Shown here piece by piece: positions 36,326-47,265 of a stretch of 64,000 nt of DNA. The notes below the pieces were generated by a model. The model was given only the letters and a program-made list of their open reading frames with translations. It was not told the DNA's origin and made no database searches. Numbering within the stretch: the stretch's first letter is position 1; each line of letters begins with the position of its first letter. The position numbers and the translations under genes were made by a program. This stretch comes from Tetradesmus obliquus (lineage: Eukaryota; Chlorophyta; Chlorophyceae; Sphaeropleales; Scenedesmaceae): NCBI GenBank assembly GCA_030272155.1, contig CP126192.1, positions 5,800,501-5,864,500 of the forward strand, read 5' to 3'.

Positions 36326-36732
36326 AGGTGTGGTGCTGTCATTCTGTGTGGATCTGCAGCTGCCGAGTGTCTTTGCAACGCTGCTGCAAGAGTGCAGTTG
36401 TTTGCAAGTGCGGTGGCGATGGTGTGTTGGTTGACAGTGATCCTATGTGACGGCTTGATCCTATGTGACGGCCTGCTGCATATTGTTGCATCTTATTTTG
36501 GTTCTGAAACAATGAGCATCGCACCTGTCCAGCGCCCCTAGACTCCAGCATCGCCCAAACAGGCATGCCGTGGATTAGCGGCTGTGAAGCTTGAGAGAAA
36601 CTCATGTGTTAGGCATTCTCAAGTGCCTTCGGCCCAAGCTCTTAGCACTCGTGGCAGCACTCACTGTTGCTTGAGACGTTTTTCAAGCGTGATTGGCGGT
36701 GTTGTGTGCAACCTGTGTCTGTCAACGACTTG
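36326..36732. other. Spacer between the HEAT gene and the TMEM45 gene
   Basis: It contains the HEAT 3' UTR and the TMEM45 upstream region. A 17-base segment, GATCCTATGTGACGGC plus one base, occurs twice in tandem near 36,439-36,472. No gene seen. Confidence 0.4.
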
Positions 36733-38872
36733 ATGGAAGGACCGGAAGCTGATTATGCGGGGCAGGAGCACATCGTACGGCAGGGGCACATACAAGGAGG
36801 TAAACGTACATTAGGTCAATAAATAGCTCACGAATGGTGCTTCTGTAGTGCCACAACCTTGAGTGGCTTTTGGGCGGGAGGTTTGCCGGGTGTCGAGATG
36901 CTCAGCATTGTCGACAAAGCAGCAAGGCTGCGTGACGCCCGATGATAGCACACTGATATTTTCGATGGGACGACTGGGACAGCGCTGTGTACTGCTGCAC
37001 AGCAGCAGCACCACAGCAGCACGTTCGTGCCTTGCTGCTTTCAGCCTTCCGTCCATCCATCCATCCATCCATCCATCCATCCATCCATCCATCCATCCAT
37101 CCATCCATCCATCCATCCATCCATCCATCCATCCATCTGGCAAGCGCCTTCTTCTTGCACTGCTCAAACCTGTTGCATCTAACTGTCTGCCTCAAATCCT
37201 ACACGCAGGCCTCTTCTTCTTGATTTGGGGTCTGTACTGGACCATTTGCATCTTCCACGCGTACCTGCTGCAGCAGTTCCCAGCCACAGCGAAGGGCAAG
37301 AAGCAGCTTCCTGCAAGCGCCAATGCCGCGCCTTACACTTTCCCCAGCTACCAAGGCACACGCTGGCAGCTTGTAGAGCCAGTGGCAAAGGCGGTGCTTG
37401 GGCTGTATGGCGTGACATGGGCCTTCCACCACCAGCTGGCATGCCTGGGCATCCGCAGCGGAGACTGCTGGTGCGCACAGCCACTGAATGCTCTACGTCA
37501 TATACTGCACGTTTGTAATTGCTTCAGCAGTTGCTGTCAGCAGCAAAAGCCAGCAGCACGGTGTCACACACCACAGCAGCAGCATCAGGCTAGCTTCGTG
37601 GCAGCTTCCTCTGGGTTGGCCTATTGTGCTCCTCTTACTCACTGCTCACAGTGTGGTTGGAGATAGCAACACAAACCCCTCAACTGCAACTTTATCGTGT
37701 GGCCGCTGCTTGCCGCTTGCTTTCCTGCAGGCGCATGCTGGACGCTGCAGGCCACCTGGACAACATGCATATCGGCTCCTTCCAGCACGGCTTCATGTCC
37801 CTTTGCCTGCTGCTGGGCGGACTAGTAGGCCTTCTCTGCCTGGATTTCCCCCTGCCAGCTGGCACTGAGCATGGCATCCATGTTGTCGGGTTCTTAGCTG
37901 AGTCGCTGGTGTTTTGGTACCACATCAAGCCCTCGCCACTCGACCACGTGGTGCATGTGATGGCTGGATACTGCTGGCTGGGGCTCGCGGCGACGAGCGC
38001 GCTGCAGTGTGTGCAGCCGCGCGCGTTCCTGTTGGCGTGTGCGCGCACACTGCTGATGCTGCTGCAGGGGGCGTGGTCTATTCAGAATGCATACATCATG
38101 TTCTCAGGTGAGAAGGATGCTGTGAAGGCAGTGAAGCCAGTGAAGCTGCAACATATGTGTGCATCATATGCTTCATGACACGATTTGAAGGGAATGCTGC
38201 CTGCTAACCTGCTGCTGCTGCTGGTGCTGCTGCAGGTGCTGATCACTGGAACAAGGACGCGCCTGGTCCGCCCCTCTATGTGCCAGTGCTGTTTGCAACA
38301 TACGCAGTCGCCCTTCTGTTTGCCTACATGGCAGGTGAGGTGCTGCCAGCACACCTGCTCTTGCAGTTGGGCCAGTGAGGCCACAGCAGCGTGCCTGGCG
38401 CACTCCATGTGACAGAATGTTTGCTTGGACCAAGCCAGGCATGCAGCAGCGCAGCCATCACAGCACCTTACGTGCTCTTGGCCCCGCAAAACCGCGCAAG
38501 GCGCAAGTGACGCGTACTTGCGCGCCCTCTCTGCCCGGGCCCTCAACTTGCTGCTGTTGCTGTGCAGGCTACCTATCCATGATGTTTGCCTACCACAAGC
38601 TGGGCTGGATCACCCTGCCAGGTGGCAGCTGCAGCTGGAGCAGGCTCACGCGCAGCACCAGCAGCTCCCCTCGCCAGAGCCTGAGTAGTGGTCCTGCAAG
38701 CATTGCCACTGGCAGGCCCGCGAGGTTGAGCGTCAGCAGCGGGTCTGGGTTGCCGCTGAGCAAGGGCTGTGCCCGCCTGGACTCACATGACCTGGAGGGC
38801 AGCGCCAGTGAGTCAGAGGGGTGGCTGCTGGCAGCTGCGCAGCAGGGGGCGAGGGCACGTCATGCGCTGTAA
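36733..38872 (+). CDS. TMEM45/DUF716-family multispan membrane protein
   Basis: Exons: 36733-36799, 37209-37470, 37731-38107, 38236-38334, 38568-38872; phases close to 369 aa. Exon 1 is short and was chosen because splicing gives [24 protein letters not shown], matching the GH-x2-PG-x-FFLIxG start of the family. About seven hydrophobic segments follow, with family-typical His residues in [15 protein letters not shown] and [19 protein letters not shown]. The last about 75 residues form a Ser-rich cytosolic tail ([17 protein letters not shown]) that could be phosphorylated. The family is found in animals, plants and algae; its molecular function is not established. The first intron holds a TCCA microsatellite. 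Confidence 0.85.
37052..37137. repeat. (TCCA)21 microsatellite in TMEM45 intron 1
   Basis: A perfect tetranucleotide array of about 86 bases. Because 4 is not divisible by 3, it yields long open frames encoding IHPS or WMDG periods on both strands, which are not genes. Confidence 0.97.
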
Positions 38873-38895
38873 GGCATGCTGTGGTGCGGGCTGCA

Positions 38896-38960
<65 letters not shown>

Positions 38961-40319
38961 GCAGCTGGATGTGGAGTTCACCGGCGCTGGCAGTGTGACT
39001 GCATGCGGACTGCGGACGTATGGCGCTGCCTTTGGTTGGGAGTGGCCTGGATGCCTGTGCTACTCTGTGCAGGCTGCGGGACGCGCAGCTGGTAGTGTAG
39101 CAAGCACCTGTATGTTTTGGCATGCAGGCTGAGGGCCTGTTCTTGGTTGATACAAACAAAAAATCAGGCAGAAGTACAATGAATTGTTAGACTGCCAGTG
39201 GGTGATGCATATCAACATGCATGCAGAATCCAGCGCCAGCGATTGTCATTGACCCAAGTTTGACCGTCAGCTGACGAAACACTGCAATGTTCAACTGTGA
39301 CTGTTGGGCTGCGCACAGCTTTGCTGAATTAAGCGACACCGTTAAACCCATGCAGCAGCTGACTGCAGACCTATGACGCGGGTAATGCACATGCTGGTTA
39401 TGATGCTGCATATGTCATGGCTATGCTGCTGCTGCTTGCTGATTTGTAGCAGCATTGTCTGCACAAGCATGCAATCATGTCTGCACTGCGGCAGTGCAGC
39501 ATGACACGCTGCAGGAGCAAGAAGCTGGTGCAGCTTCATATGATGCGGTGGCCGCATGCAATTTGTATACAGCACGCATCTAGAGTGTCTGGCAGTTGGT
39601 GCAACTGCTGCCAGGCACTTGCAGCACATGATCACATGAATGCTGATGTGGCAGACGTGTTACGCGGTAGAGAGTCAGTGCCTGCTGATCTTCCTCACCC
39701 ATTGCAACCATACCCTGCCGCAGCACCCTGCCTCTTCATACTTACCTGAACGGGGTGTGGGGGTGATCACGTAGGCCCCCCGCCCATTCGCGACTGCTCG
39801 CATTGCACTAAGCCTGCGGCGCGGATGGGAAGGCACTACGGTGTTTTCCACGTTTGAATATTTGTCAGGCTGAGGTACCTACTAGTTAGGCCTCGGCATT
39901 CATATCAAACAATCATTGAGCTTTGTTCTGTGCAATGCGTGTGATTGATCGCGGGCTTGATCACGGACCTGCTGCTGGCACGTTTGCTATGCATATTCTG
40001 CTGTCTCGGCCTGCACTAGCTGCGTCTTGCCACCTTGTGTTTCACATGTTGTGCTCTGCTTCCGGCAGATCACAGACCAAAAGGGCCAAGGCCAACACAC
40101 CCACACTGCTAGAGCCTTCGAGGACAGCTGGTGCCAATACCCAGCAACTTGATCTCTCTGCCTCTGCTGTTGCCAGTCTTTGCACCTTTTGCTAATGCTG
40201 CGCACAGCATTCACTAATTGCTTTCAAGATCACGGGTGATCACCAGCAGAAAAACTTGACAACAGCAAATGTGGTGTTGATCAGACAGCAAGCAGTCGTC
40301 CTCAATAACTGCTGCTGAG
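38873..40319. other. Convergent spacer between TMEM45 and the SelD fusion
   Basis: The TMEM45 3' UTR begins with a long CTG tract. The remainder, about 1.3 kb, shows no frame with domain resemblance, no tRNA and no transposon motif that I can recognise. Confidence 0.4.
38897..38959 (+). repeat. (CTG)21 tract just after the TMEM45 stop
   Basis: Twenty-one perfect CTG units begin 25 bases after the stop codon at 38,872, so the transcript probably carries a CUG repeat in its 3' UTR. It is the longest triplet tract in the window. Confidence 0.95.
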
Positions 40320-43300
40320 CTACCCCACCGAAACAGAAATCAAGGGCTGCAACTGCTGCTCCTCCTGCCCCTCCTCAGGCAGCTGCAGCCTATGCAGCAC
40401 CCGGCCCACAACACAGGCGTCAGCATACCCCGCCTTGCGCAAGCTCTGCACACAAGCGCCCGCTGCATCTGCATCCACTCCTGCAAGCAGCCCGCCTGCT
40501 GTCTGTGGGTCAAACAGCAGCGGGTGCAGCGCCTCTGCTTGCAGCTGCTGGTAGTTGTCAATCACTGCTGCTGCTGCCTTGGCATTAGTGGGGTGCAGCG
40601 AGCTGAGGAGGCCTGCTGAGATGCACTCTGCTGCTCCTGGCAGGGCCGGCACGTCAGGAAGAGATAGCTCGAGCTTGACCTGTGGCACGCGTGCAAGCAT
40701 ACAGATACAGGGTTGGTTGGCTGCAGCGCGAGATATATGGACACCAGGTATCGCGCGTAGCTGCTAGCTTGATTGTGTACTCTGCCGCTAGCAGCAGCCT
40801 CCTGCACATCTACGCTACTGTGATGCGGCACACATGCTACACAACAACAGGTGTTGCAGGTGTGCAGCTGTGCATGACCAGCGTACTTCAGTATCCTGCC
40901 AGGATATTTTCATCGAGTGACCAGACCAACCTGTGATGCCCGGGCCATCTCCACAGCATGGCCCAGCAGGCCAAACCCGGTGACATCCGTCGCAGCGCTG
41001 CAGCCGTGCTGCCGCAACACACGCGCTGCCTCAGCGCTGCTGGCAGCCATTGCATCCAGGCAGCTGCTGACCCAGCGGCCCTTAGCCTCGCCCCGCATTG
41101 CTGCTGCCAGGATGCTGCCTGTGCCTAGGGCTTTGGTAAGGATGAGCGCCTGGCCGGGCTGCAGGCTGGACTTGCTCAGCAGTTCTTGTGGCTTGACGTG
41201 GCCAGTGATGGCAAAGCCTGCAGGCCAGTGCGGCAGCAAATACAACATGACGTTGCTATGGCTTAATTGGTAACATGATGATGATGATGATGATGCATGA
41301 AATAGTTTGGTTCCGCTGAGTTTTGGTGCATGCGTGCGCTCAGGACCCTGCCGTTGAGGGAAAACAGCTTTGGTGCACGCGTGCTGTGGAGTCACAGCTA
41401 TTTGTGTGTGCGCTGGGCTGTCATGCCTAGGCATGTGCAGGCCTGCGCATGACACACAGATGCCTGCAGAGTGAGCAGCAGCTACGCTCACCTCTGAATG
41501 GTGTGGGCGCTAGCGCACAGTTCATGCAGCACTAACCCTGAGGACACGTGCTCTTTCATGCGGCGAGAACAGCAGTACTACAGTAGTGCATGCTGTTGTC
41601 GTTAGGTCGTGTGCAGGCCCGCACCTGCAGACAGCTCTGGGCCCTCACTGCTGTGCCCTCCCACAAGCTCACAGCCAGCAGCACCCAGCACCTGCAGCAA
41701 TAACAGCATGCAGGTTGCAGCATGTGGCTCTGGCCTGGCTGCTACTGCATCAATGCCACACCTCCGCATGGCGTTCACCTCGATACGTTTAGTAAGCAGG
41801 CGGCTGTGCACTGGCGTACTGCCCACACACACCGCCACTGCCTTTACCACTAGTTTGTGTGCATCCTGCAAGCACAGCAGCCAGCTGGCACCACATGGTG
41901 GTCTGATATGGAATTCAAAGCACGATTGGGCTAGGCGCTACCTGGTATGTTATAACAGTTATATAACATCCGCCCGCTCACCTCCACTGCCCCCTGCAGC
42001 ATGTCTCCCAGCTCTGCTTCCTGGAAGTGGCTAGGGCCGAATGGCACCACAGCAAGCGCTAGCGCACTGGAGGGAGTGGCACCCGTGGCATAGCAATCCT
42101 GCAAGGATATGTGACGAACCGGCACAGGCTTGAGCGGGTGTTGACCTCGATTGCACAATGTCAGCAATGTCAGCAATGTCAGTATACTGCTACAGGCTGG
42201 TGCGAGGGTGGGAGTGTGCAGCTCTGGCACGGGCAATAGCCCCAGCACATACCATCATGATTGTGTTTCTGCGCACTGCGCTCATAACAGCTGCAATAGA
42301 CAAACATGTCCAGCTTGCAGCTACTGCGTGCAACAGCAGCCCTGTGCACCCACAAAACCTCATCCCCAGTGCATGTGTACGCCACACTGCTCACAACAGC
42401 TGCAGCAGACAAAAACACAGCAGTTTGCTGCTGCTGTCATAACTGCAGCTGCGTCCCCTGCAAGCTCACCCCCAGTGCGTGGTTGGCTGCAATCTTGCCT
42501 AGCAGGTAAGCATCAGGCCAAAAGGCCCTGAAGAAGTCAACCGTAGAAACCAGCAGGTGGCCGGGGGGAGGCGGCGGCAGCACAGCAGCATCATCAGCGC
42601 CTAGCTGCAGCTGCCGCAGCAGCCCATCTTCGCCTGCTGCTGCTGCTGCTGCTAGGCTGGGAGCCGCCACCAGCTTCTGCTGCTGCTGCCGCTGCTGCTG
42701 GGTTTTTACGCGCGTCAAAACCCTGCTCAGCGTGCTGGATCCCACTTTTGCGCCGCAGCCGCCGCAGCGCATTGCGGATGCAGCAAACAGCTCAGCTCCC
42801 TCGCTGCCGGCAGCTGCAAACGCCCCTGGCAACTGCTGCTGGCTGCTGCTGCTGCCAGCACTGCCTCCAAACAGCCAGCCCAGCAGGCTGCTGCTGCTGC
42901 TGCCGCTCTGATGGGATGCCCCCATTGCCATTACTTTGTCAAATGGTAGGGCAGCGCCATACTTTTCCATGAATGCTCGGTCAATGTAGTCCTTCAGGGA
43001 CCATGCCCAGGCCCCCTGGAAGGTCAGCCAGCCACGCGTGCCTACAGCATACCTGGCGGTGCAGCAGCACAGGTGCACAGCGGTCAGCAGCGATACAGCC
43101 ATACACCAGGTCAGGGGTGCAAAGACACCAGAGCAAAGCGCCAAGGGAGTAACGCTGGACGCATACAAGCACAGCAGACAGCAGCACCTGTGCCAGCAAA
43201 GCACGATGCACAAAGCTGTGCAGCACTTTGCAACAAACTGAGTCGTGAGTGATGTAGGGCATGCTATCTCTCGCAGGCATGCCAGAGCCTGCACAACACC

Positions 43301-44701
43301 ACTGGCGCTGCTGTATCACTGGCATATCCTTGATGAAAAACAGCACCACGGCCAGCTCGTGCTGCAAATCACAACAGTGAGAGTTTCTGACAGAACATGT
43401 GCAGCACAACTGACAGAACATGTGCAGCACAACTGACAGAACATGTGCAGCACAACTGACAGAACATGTGCAGCACAACTGACAGAACATGTGCAGCACA
43501 ACTGACAGAACATGTGCAGCACAACTGACAGAACATGTGCAGCACAACTGACAGAACATGTGCAGCACAACTGACAGAACATGTGCAGCACAACTGACAG
43601 AACATGTGCAGCACAACTGACAGAACATGTGCAGCACAACTTAAAGCAGCGCTTGCGGCTCACTTGTCTCCTGAGCTGATCAGCGCCAGGGCCTGGCTCT
43701 GTGGCACGAAGGGCAGCAGCGGCTGGCCGGTCAGGTAGCGCCGCAGGTTGTCAGCCAGGGGGGGACCCTGCAGAAGGGGTGTTGAGATGACCGCAGGCAG
43801 GCAGTCGTCATCATGTTGTTCATTGCACACACATGTACAGCACCCGCCTCGTCGTCCCAGCGACAGTCTTCAGCCAGTTAGCAACATGCCCAATGTGTTT
43901 GGTGCAGCGCGTGTTGCAGTGAACTGCTCTCACCTGGCGCACTGCATACACGCCCGCCTTGGGCCGAGGGTGGTTGACGCTGCTGGCCACGTCACCAGCA
44001 GCAAACACCTCCGGGGGCCCACCCGCTGACTGCAGCGTGTCACCAATCAGCAGGAAGCCAGCAGCATCTGCGACAGCAAGGCAGGGCAGCAGCCAGTGAC
44101 ACCACGTTCTGCTGCATCACGCGACGAATTGTATGCTTGTGATTTGATGCAACTGCACGGGACCGCAGGACGTGGCCCCGCATTCAGCAGTCTTCTATAA
44201 GCAGCTGCATGTATGTGCACCACAGACCGCCTCCGTCTGCAGCAGCACAGGCAGGGCAGCAGCCAGTGACACCACATCCTGCTGCACCACGCAACAGATA
44301 GCATAGATACATAGGTGCTTTGATGCAACTACACAGGACCGTGGAACATGGCCCAGCATTCTACAGACGTCTACTAGCAGCTGTATGTATGTGAATCACC
44401 AACCGCTCTGTCCAACATTGGACCACTGCAGTCGCAACAGCTAGTACACACTAACAGCATCCCACCTGTGGGCAGCCCAGTGGCCTTCAGCCAGCCAGCA
44501 GCAGCAGCCTGTGTGCACCACAGCGCCTCATCAAAGGGATGAATCACACCATCCTCAGTCACAATGCAGCCAGCCTCCACTCGCTGCACTGCTGTCCCCT
44601 CATGCAGCTGCACGCCTGCTGCAATGCATAGGCTGCGCAGCGCAGCGCGTGCTGCGGCGGGGTGGTCCGGCAGCAGGCGGCCCCTGCAGAACAGCCTGCA
44701 T

Positions 44702-44742
<41 letters not shown>

Positions 44743-46694
44743 GGTATTGGTGTCAGCCTGTCTGCTGCGGCCCCAACAACAGCTCTCGCAACCACTCTCA
44801 GGACAATCACCCTGCGCATGGACTGGTGCGTCATGTGCATCTGTGTATCAGCGACTGTCCTGACCCTGACACACTCTACTCAGACACATGTGTGCGGTGC
44901 ACAGTATCCATGGCAGTGCCGGTACTCACTTCACAACATCTTCGCCAGGGGCAGCACCACCACCACCACCACCACCACCACCACCACCACCAGCAGCAGC
45001 AGCAGCCCTCTCCTGCTTGAGCCTGTGAGCCAGTGCCAGTGCCAGCTCCACCCCGCCAGCGCCACCACCCACCACAGCCAGGGCCAGCGGCCCTTGCGAG
45101 GCGCGCACACGCAGCAGCAGCGCATCAAAGCGCGCCACAAACCTGCAGTGCAGTGCAGGTGGGTGCAGTGGGTTGCTGCTGTGCAGTGGCTGATGCATTT
45201 ACCTAGTAAGGGCCAGCGGCTTGTGTGAGGCACGCACACGCAGCAGCATCGATGACATCGTGCCACAAACCTGCATTGGGGCAGACGGGTGGAAGGTGTG
45301 GGAAAAGGCGACAGTATTATACTGCTGTCAAGCGTTGTGACGGTAAGCTCAGGTTGGTGTAGTTGCATGTCAGAACCTTTGCTGTGTCCATGGCAAGGCA
45401 AAGTGCACATGCAGGGTCAGAAGGATCAGCATCTGACAGCTGTGTACATTCGTTTTTCATTCGGCGCTCCGCCACTGGCCAAACTGCTACAACATGCGTG
45501 TTGTCTCTACGTCATCTGTTTGCCTACAGGCAATGTGACCGCCATGCGGCGCAACTCCCTCACTTGTCAATTGGCTTGACAGCTGTTGTGTGCTTTGCAG
45601 CGCCCGGCACGGAATCAGCAGCAGGTGTGATGCCTGTGTCCATTGACAGCACATCATAGCGCACAGCCGGCCTGCTGGGGAAGAGCACACGCCTGGCCTG
45701 GTGCAGGTGCAGCATCAAGAGTTGCAGGAAATACAGTCGAGGTGCAGCAGCAACACGCAACACTTTCAGCATTACATAATTTACAACTACAGACTGAGAG
45801 AAAATGTTGAAAAAGAGCCACCCTAGCGCACAGGCGGCCTGCTGGGGAACAGCACATGCCTGGCCTGCTGGGGAACAGCACATGCCTGGCCTGGCGCGGT
45901 AGCAGCAGTAACACACTACGCAGCGCGGCGGGTGCCATGGTTACAACATAACTTGGTGAAGGCATCACGTGGGGCTGTGCAATACAAAGATCCCGACTGG
46001 GACCTGTGTATGCGTGTGCCCATGCAGCATCATTTCATCAGTTCAGTCACAGAAACAATGAGTGGCAGCGGCAGCTGCAGCTGCAGGTGCGTGTGCAGCA
46101 TTGAGCGCTGCGATGCAGATGTGCAGCGTTGCTCATACTTGCTCAGCCCACCTGCGTGTCAATGCCATTTGCTTCTGCGTGGATCAGCCGTGCCTTTGCA
46201 AATGCAGCGAGGCGGGCCAGGTCTATGTGGCACTCGTCATAGCTGTAAAACCCCGACACATAGCCTGGCAGCATGCCCCTGCAACCGCCAGCCATACAGC
46301 ACACCGTCAGAAGCAGCTACTGCTCATTGTGCGAACCCAGCAAACCTCGCTTGGATGCTGCAACTGCTGCGGATATCAGCAAGGCATTAGCTTGATCTGG
46401 CCTACAGCTGCAGGTCTGTGTGTTGTCGGGGGTACTATCTGCAGCCCAGCTGTGCCTGGCTAGCTGTGCAATCAGCTGCTTGCTGCTGGCTGCGCAGTAC
46501 AGCGTTTCCCGCCAGCTGTGCCACACGCTGCTTGACACCAGCTGTGCATTCCACAATATACCATCCAGCACTCACGAGTAGGGTGTATGCATGTCGCGTG
46601 TTATGAGTGTGAGCCTCACACCAGCCACTGGCTTCATGCCCCAACTGCGCAGCACTTCCACATGGCTGTGGCCCCCACCCAGCAGCACCAGCTC
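40320..46694 (-). CDS. Selenophosphate synthetase with N-terminal flavin oxidoreductase domain
   Basis: Bifunctional fusion: an N-terminal FAD/NAD(P)-dependent pyridine-nucleotide-disulphide-oxidoreductase-like domain, then SelD (ATP + selenide to selenophosphate), the Se donor for selenocysteine. Exons (minus): 46694-46576, 46278-46152, 45697-45564, 45142-44939, 44695-44466, 44067-43934, 43767-43664, 43052-42470, 42098-41982, 41865-41625, 41217-40931, 40679-40320; 879 residues with all phases agreeing. Seen: [40 protein letters not shown] and [10 protein letters not shown] in the redox half; GGCGAKVG (catalytic Cys, not Sec, and Lys), [31 protein letters not shown] and DPQTAGGLL in SelD. A Gly run and Ser/Gln-rich linkers are inserted. 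The first exon is unresolved; it must end in phase 0 upstream of 46,694, and a frame reaching back to 47,315 with a Gln run is one candidate. Such fusions are known from some algae and bacteria. Confidence 0.93.
43388..43640. repeat. 23-bp minisatellite, 11 units, in a SelD intron
   Basis: Eleven nearly perfect tandem copies of a 23-base unit containing CAGAACATGTGCAGCAC lie in the intron between the exons at 43,767-43,664 and 43,052-42,470. Open frames encoding [15 protein letters not shown] periods come from the array. Confidence 0.96.
44060..44295. repeat. Duplicated intron segment next to a SelD-fusion acceptor
   Basis: A segment containing AGGCAGGGCAGCAGCCAGTG is present at about 44,077 and again at about 44,249, with similar flanks on both sides. 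It lies beside the acceptor of the exon at 44,067-43,934, but unlike the other copies it is mostly intron sequence. Confidence 0.7.
44703..44741. repeat. (CAG)13 tract in a SelD-fusion intron
   Basis: Thirteen CAG units on the plus strand precede the acceptor of the exon at 44,695 on the minus strand, the same relation of a CTG run to an acceptor as seen in VIP1 intron 13. Confidence 0.9.
45650..45900. repeat. Copies of the SelD-fusion exon-3 acceptor edge
   Basis: The start of the exon at 45,697 ([10 protein letters not shown]) is copied twice in the upstream intron at about 45,827-45,898 with its acceptor context. A comparable copy of the next exon start (FVAR) lies at 45,200-45,273. Confidence 0.82.
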
Positions 46695-46965
46695 CTGCAA
46701 GCAGATGTGAGCAGCGTTGCAAGTGCGGATGTAAAACAGTGAATGCAGAGGTTTGTGGTGGCCTCCTGGTTGTGCAGCACCTCTGCTTGGCTGTGGCCCC
46801 CACCCAGCAGCACCAGCTCCTGCAAGCAGATGTAGCGAAGGTACGAGTGCAGAGATACACAGTGAATGCCACAGTTCAGTTTGTGGTGGACTCCTGGTTG
46901 TGCAGCACCTCTGCTTGGCTGTGGCCCCACCCAGCAGCACCAGCTCCTGCAGGCACAGATACATG
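46600..46965. repeat. Three copies of the first resolved SelD-fusion exon edge
   Basis: The exon start encoding [10 protein letters not shown] with its CAG acceptor occurs at 46,694 (real), about 46,823 and about 46,950. The two upstream copies diverge after HSQAEVLH and do not continue the protein. Confidence 0.88.
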
Positions 46966-47215
46966 TATTGCACGTGTGCAACAGCAGTGCAGTTTTACAA
47001 AGGTGCAGGTGGTGTGTAGTGAGTCCTGTTTGCAGCAGGGGCCGTTGTTGCGCTGTGGGAGTGCTGCGGGGCGTGCATGACACTGTGGGAGGGCAGCAGG
47101 GTGTGTATGAAACGGATGTCCCTACCACTACCTCTCAGATGGCTCAACAGCATGTTGCCGTGAGGTTGATAAGGGAGAGCCGCGACAACTGTGCTTGTTG
47201 ACTGGTTGGACAGAC

Positions 47216-47265
<50 letters not shown>

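Noticed and set aside
36811..37223. IHPS or WMDG repeat proteins on both strands
   Set aside because: They are translations of the TCCA tetranucleotide array in TMEM45 intron 1.
43316..43663. Cys-rich repeat protein on the minus strand
   Set aside because: It is the 23-bp minisatellite in an intron of the SelD fusion.
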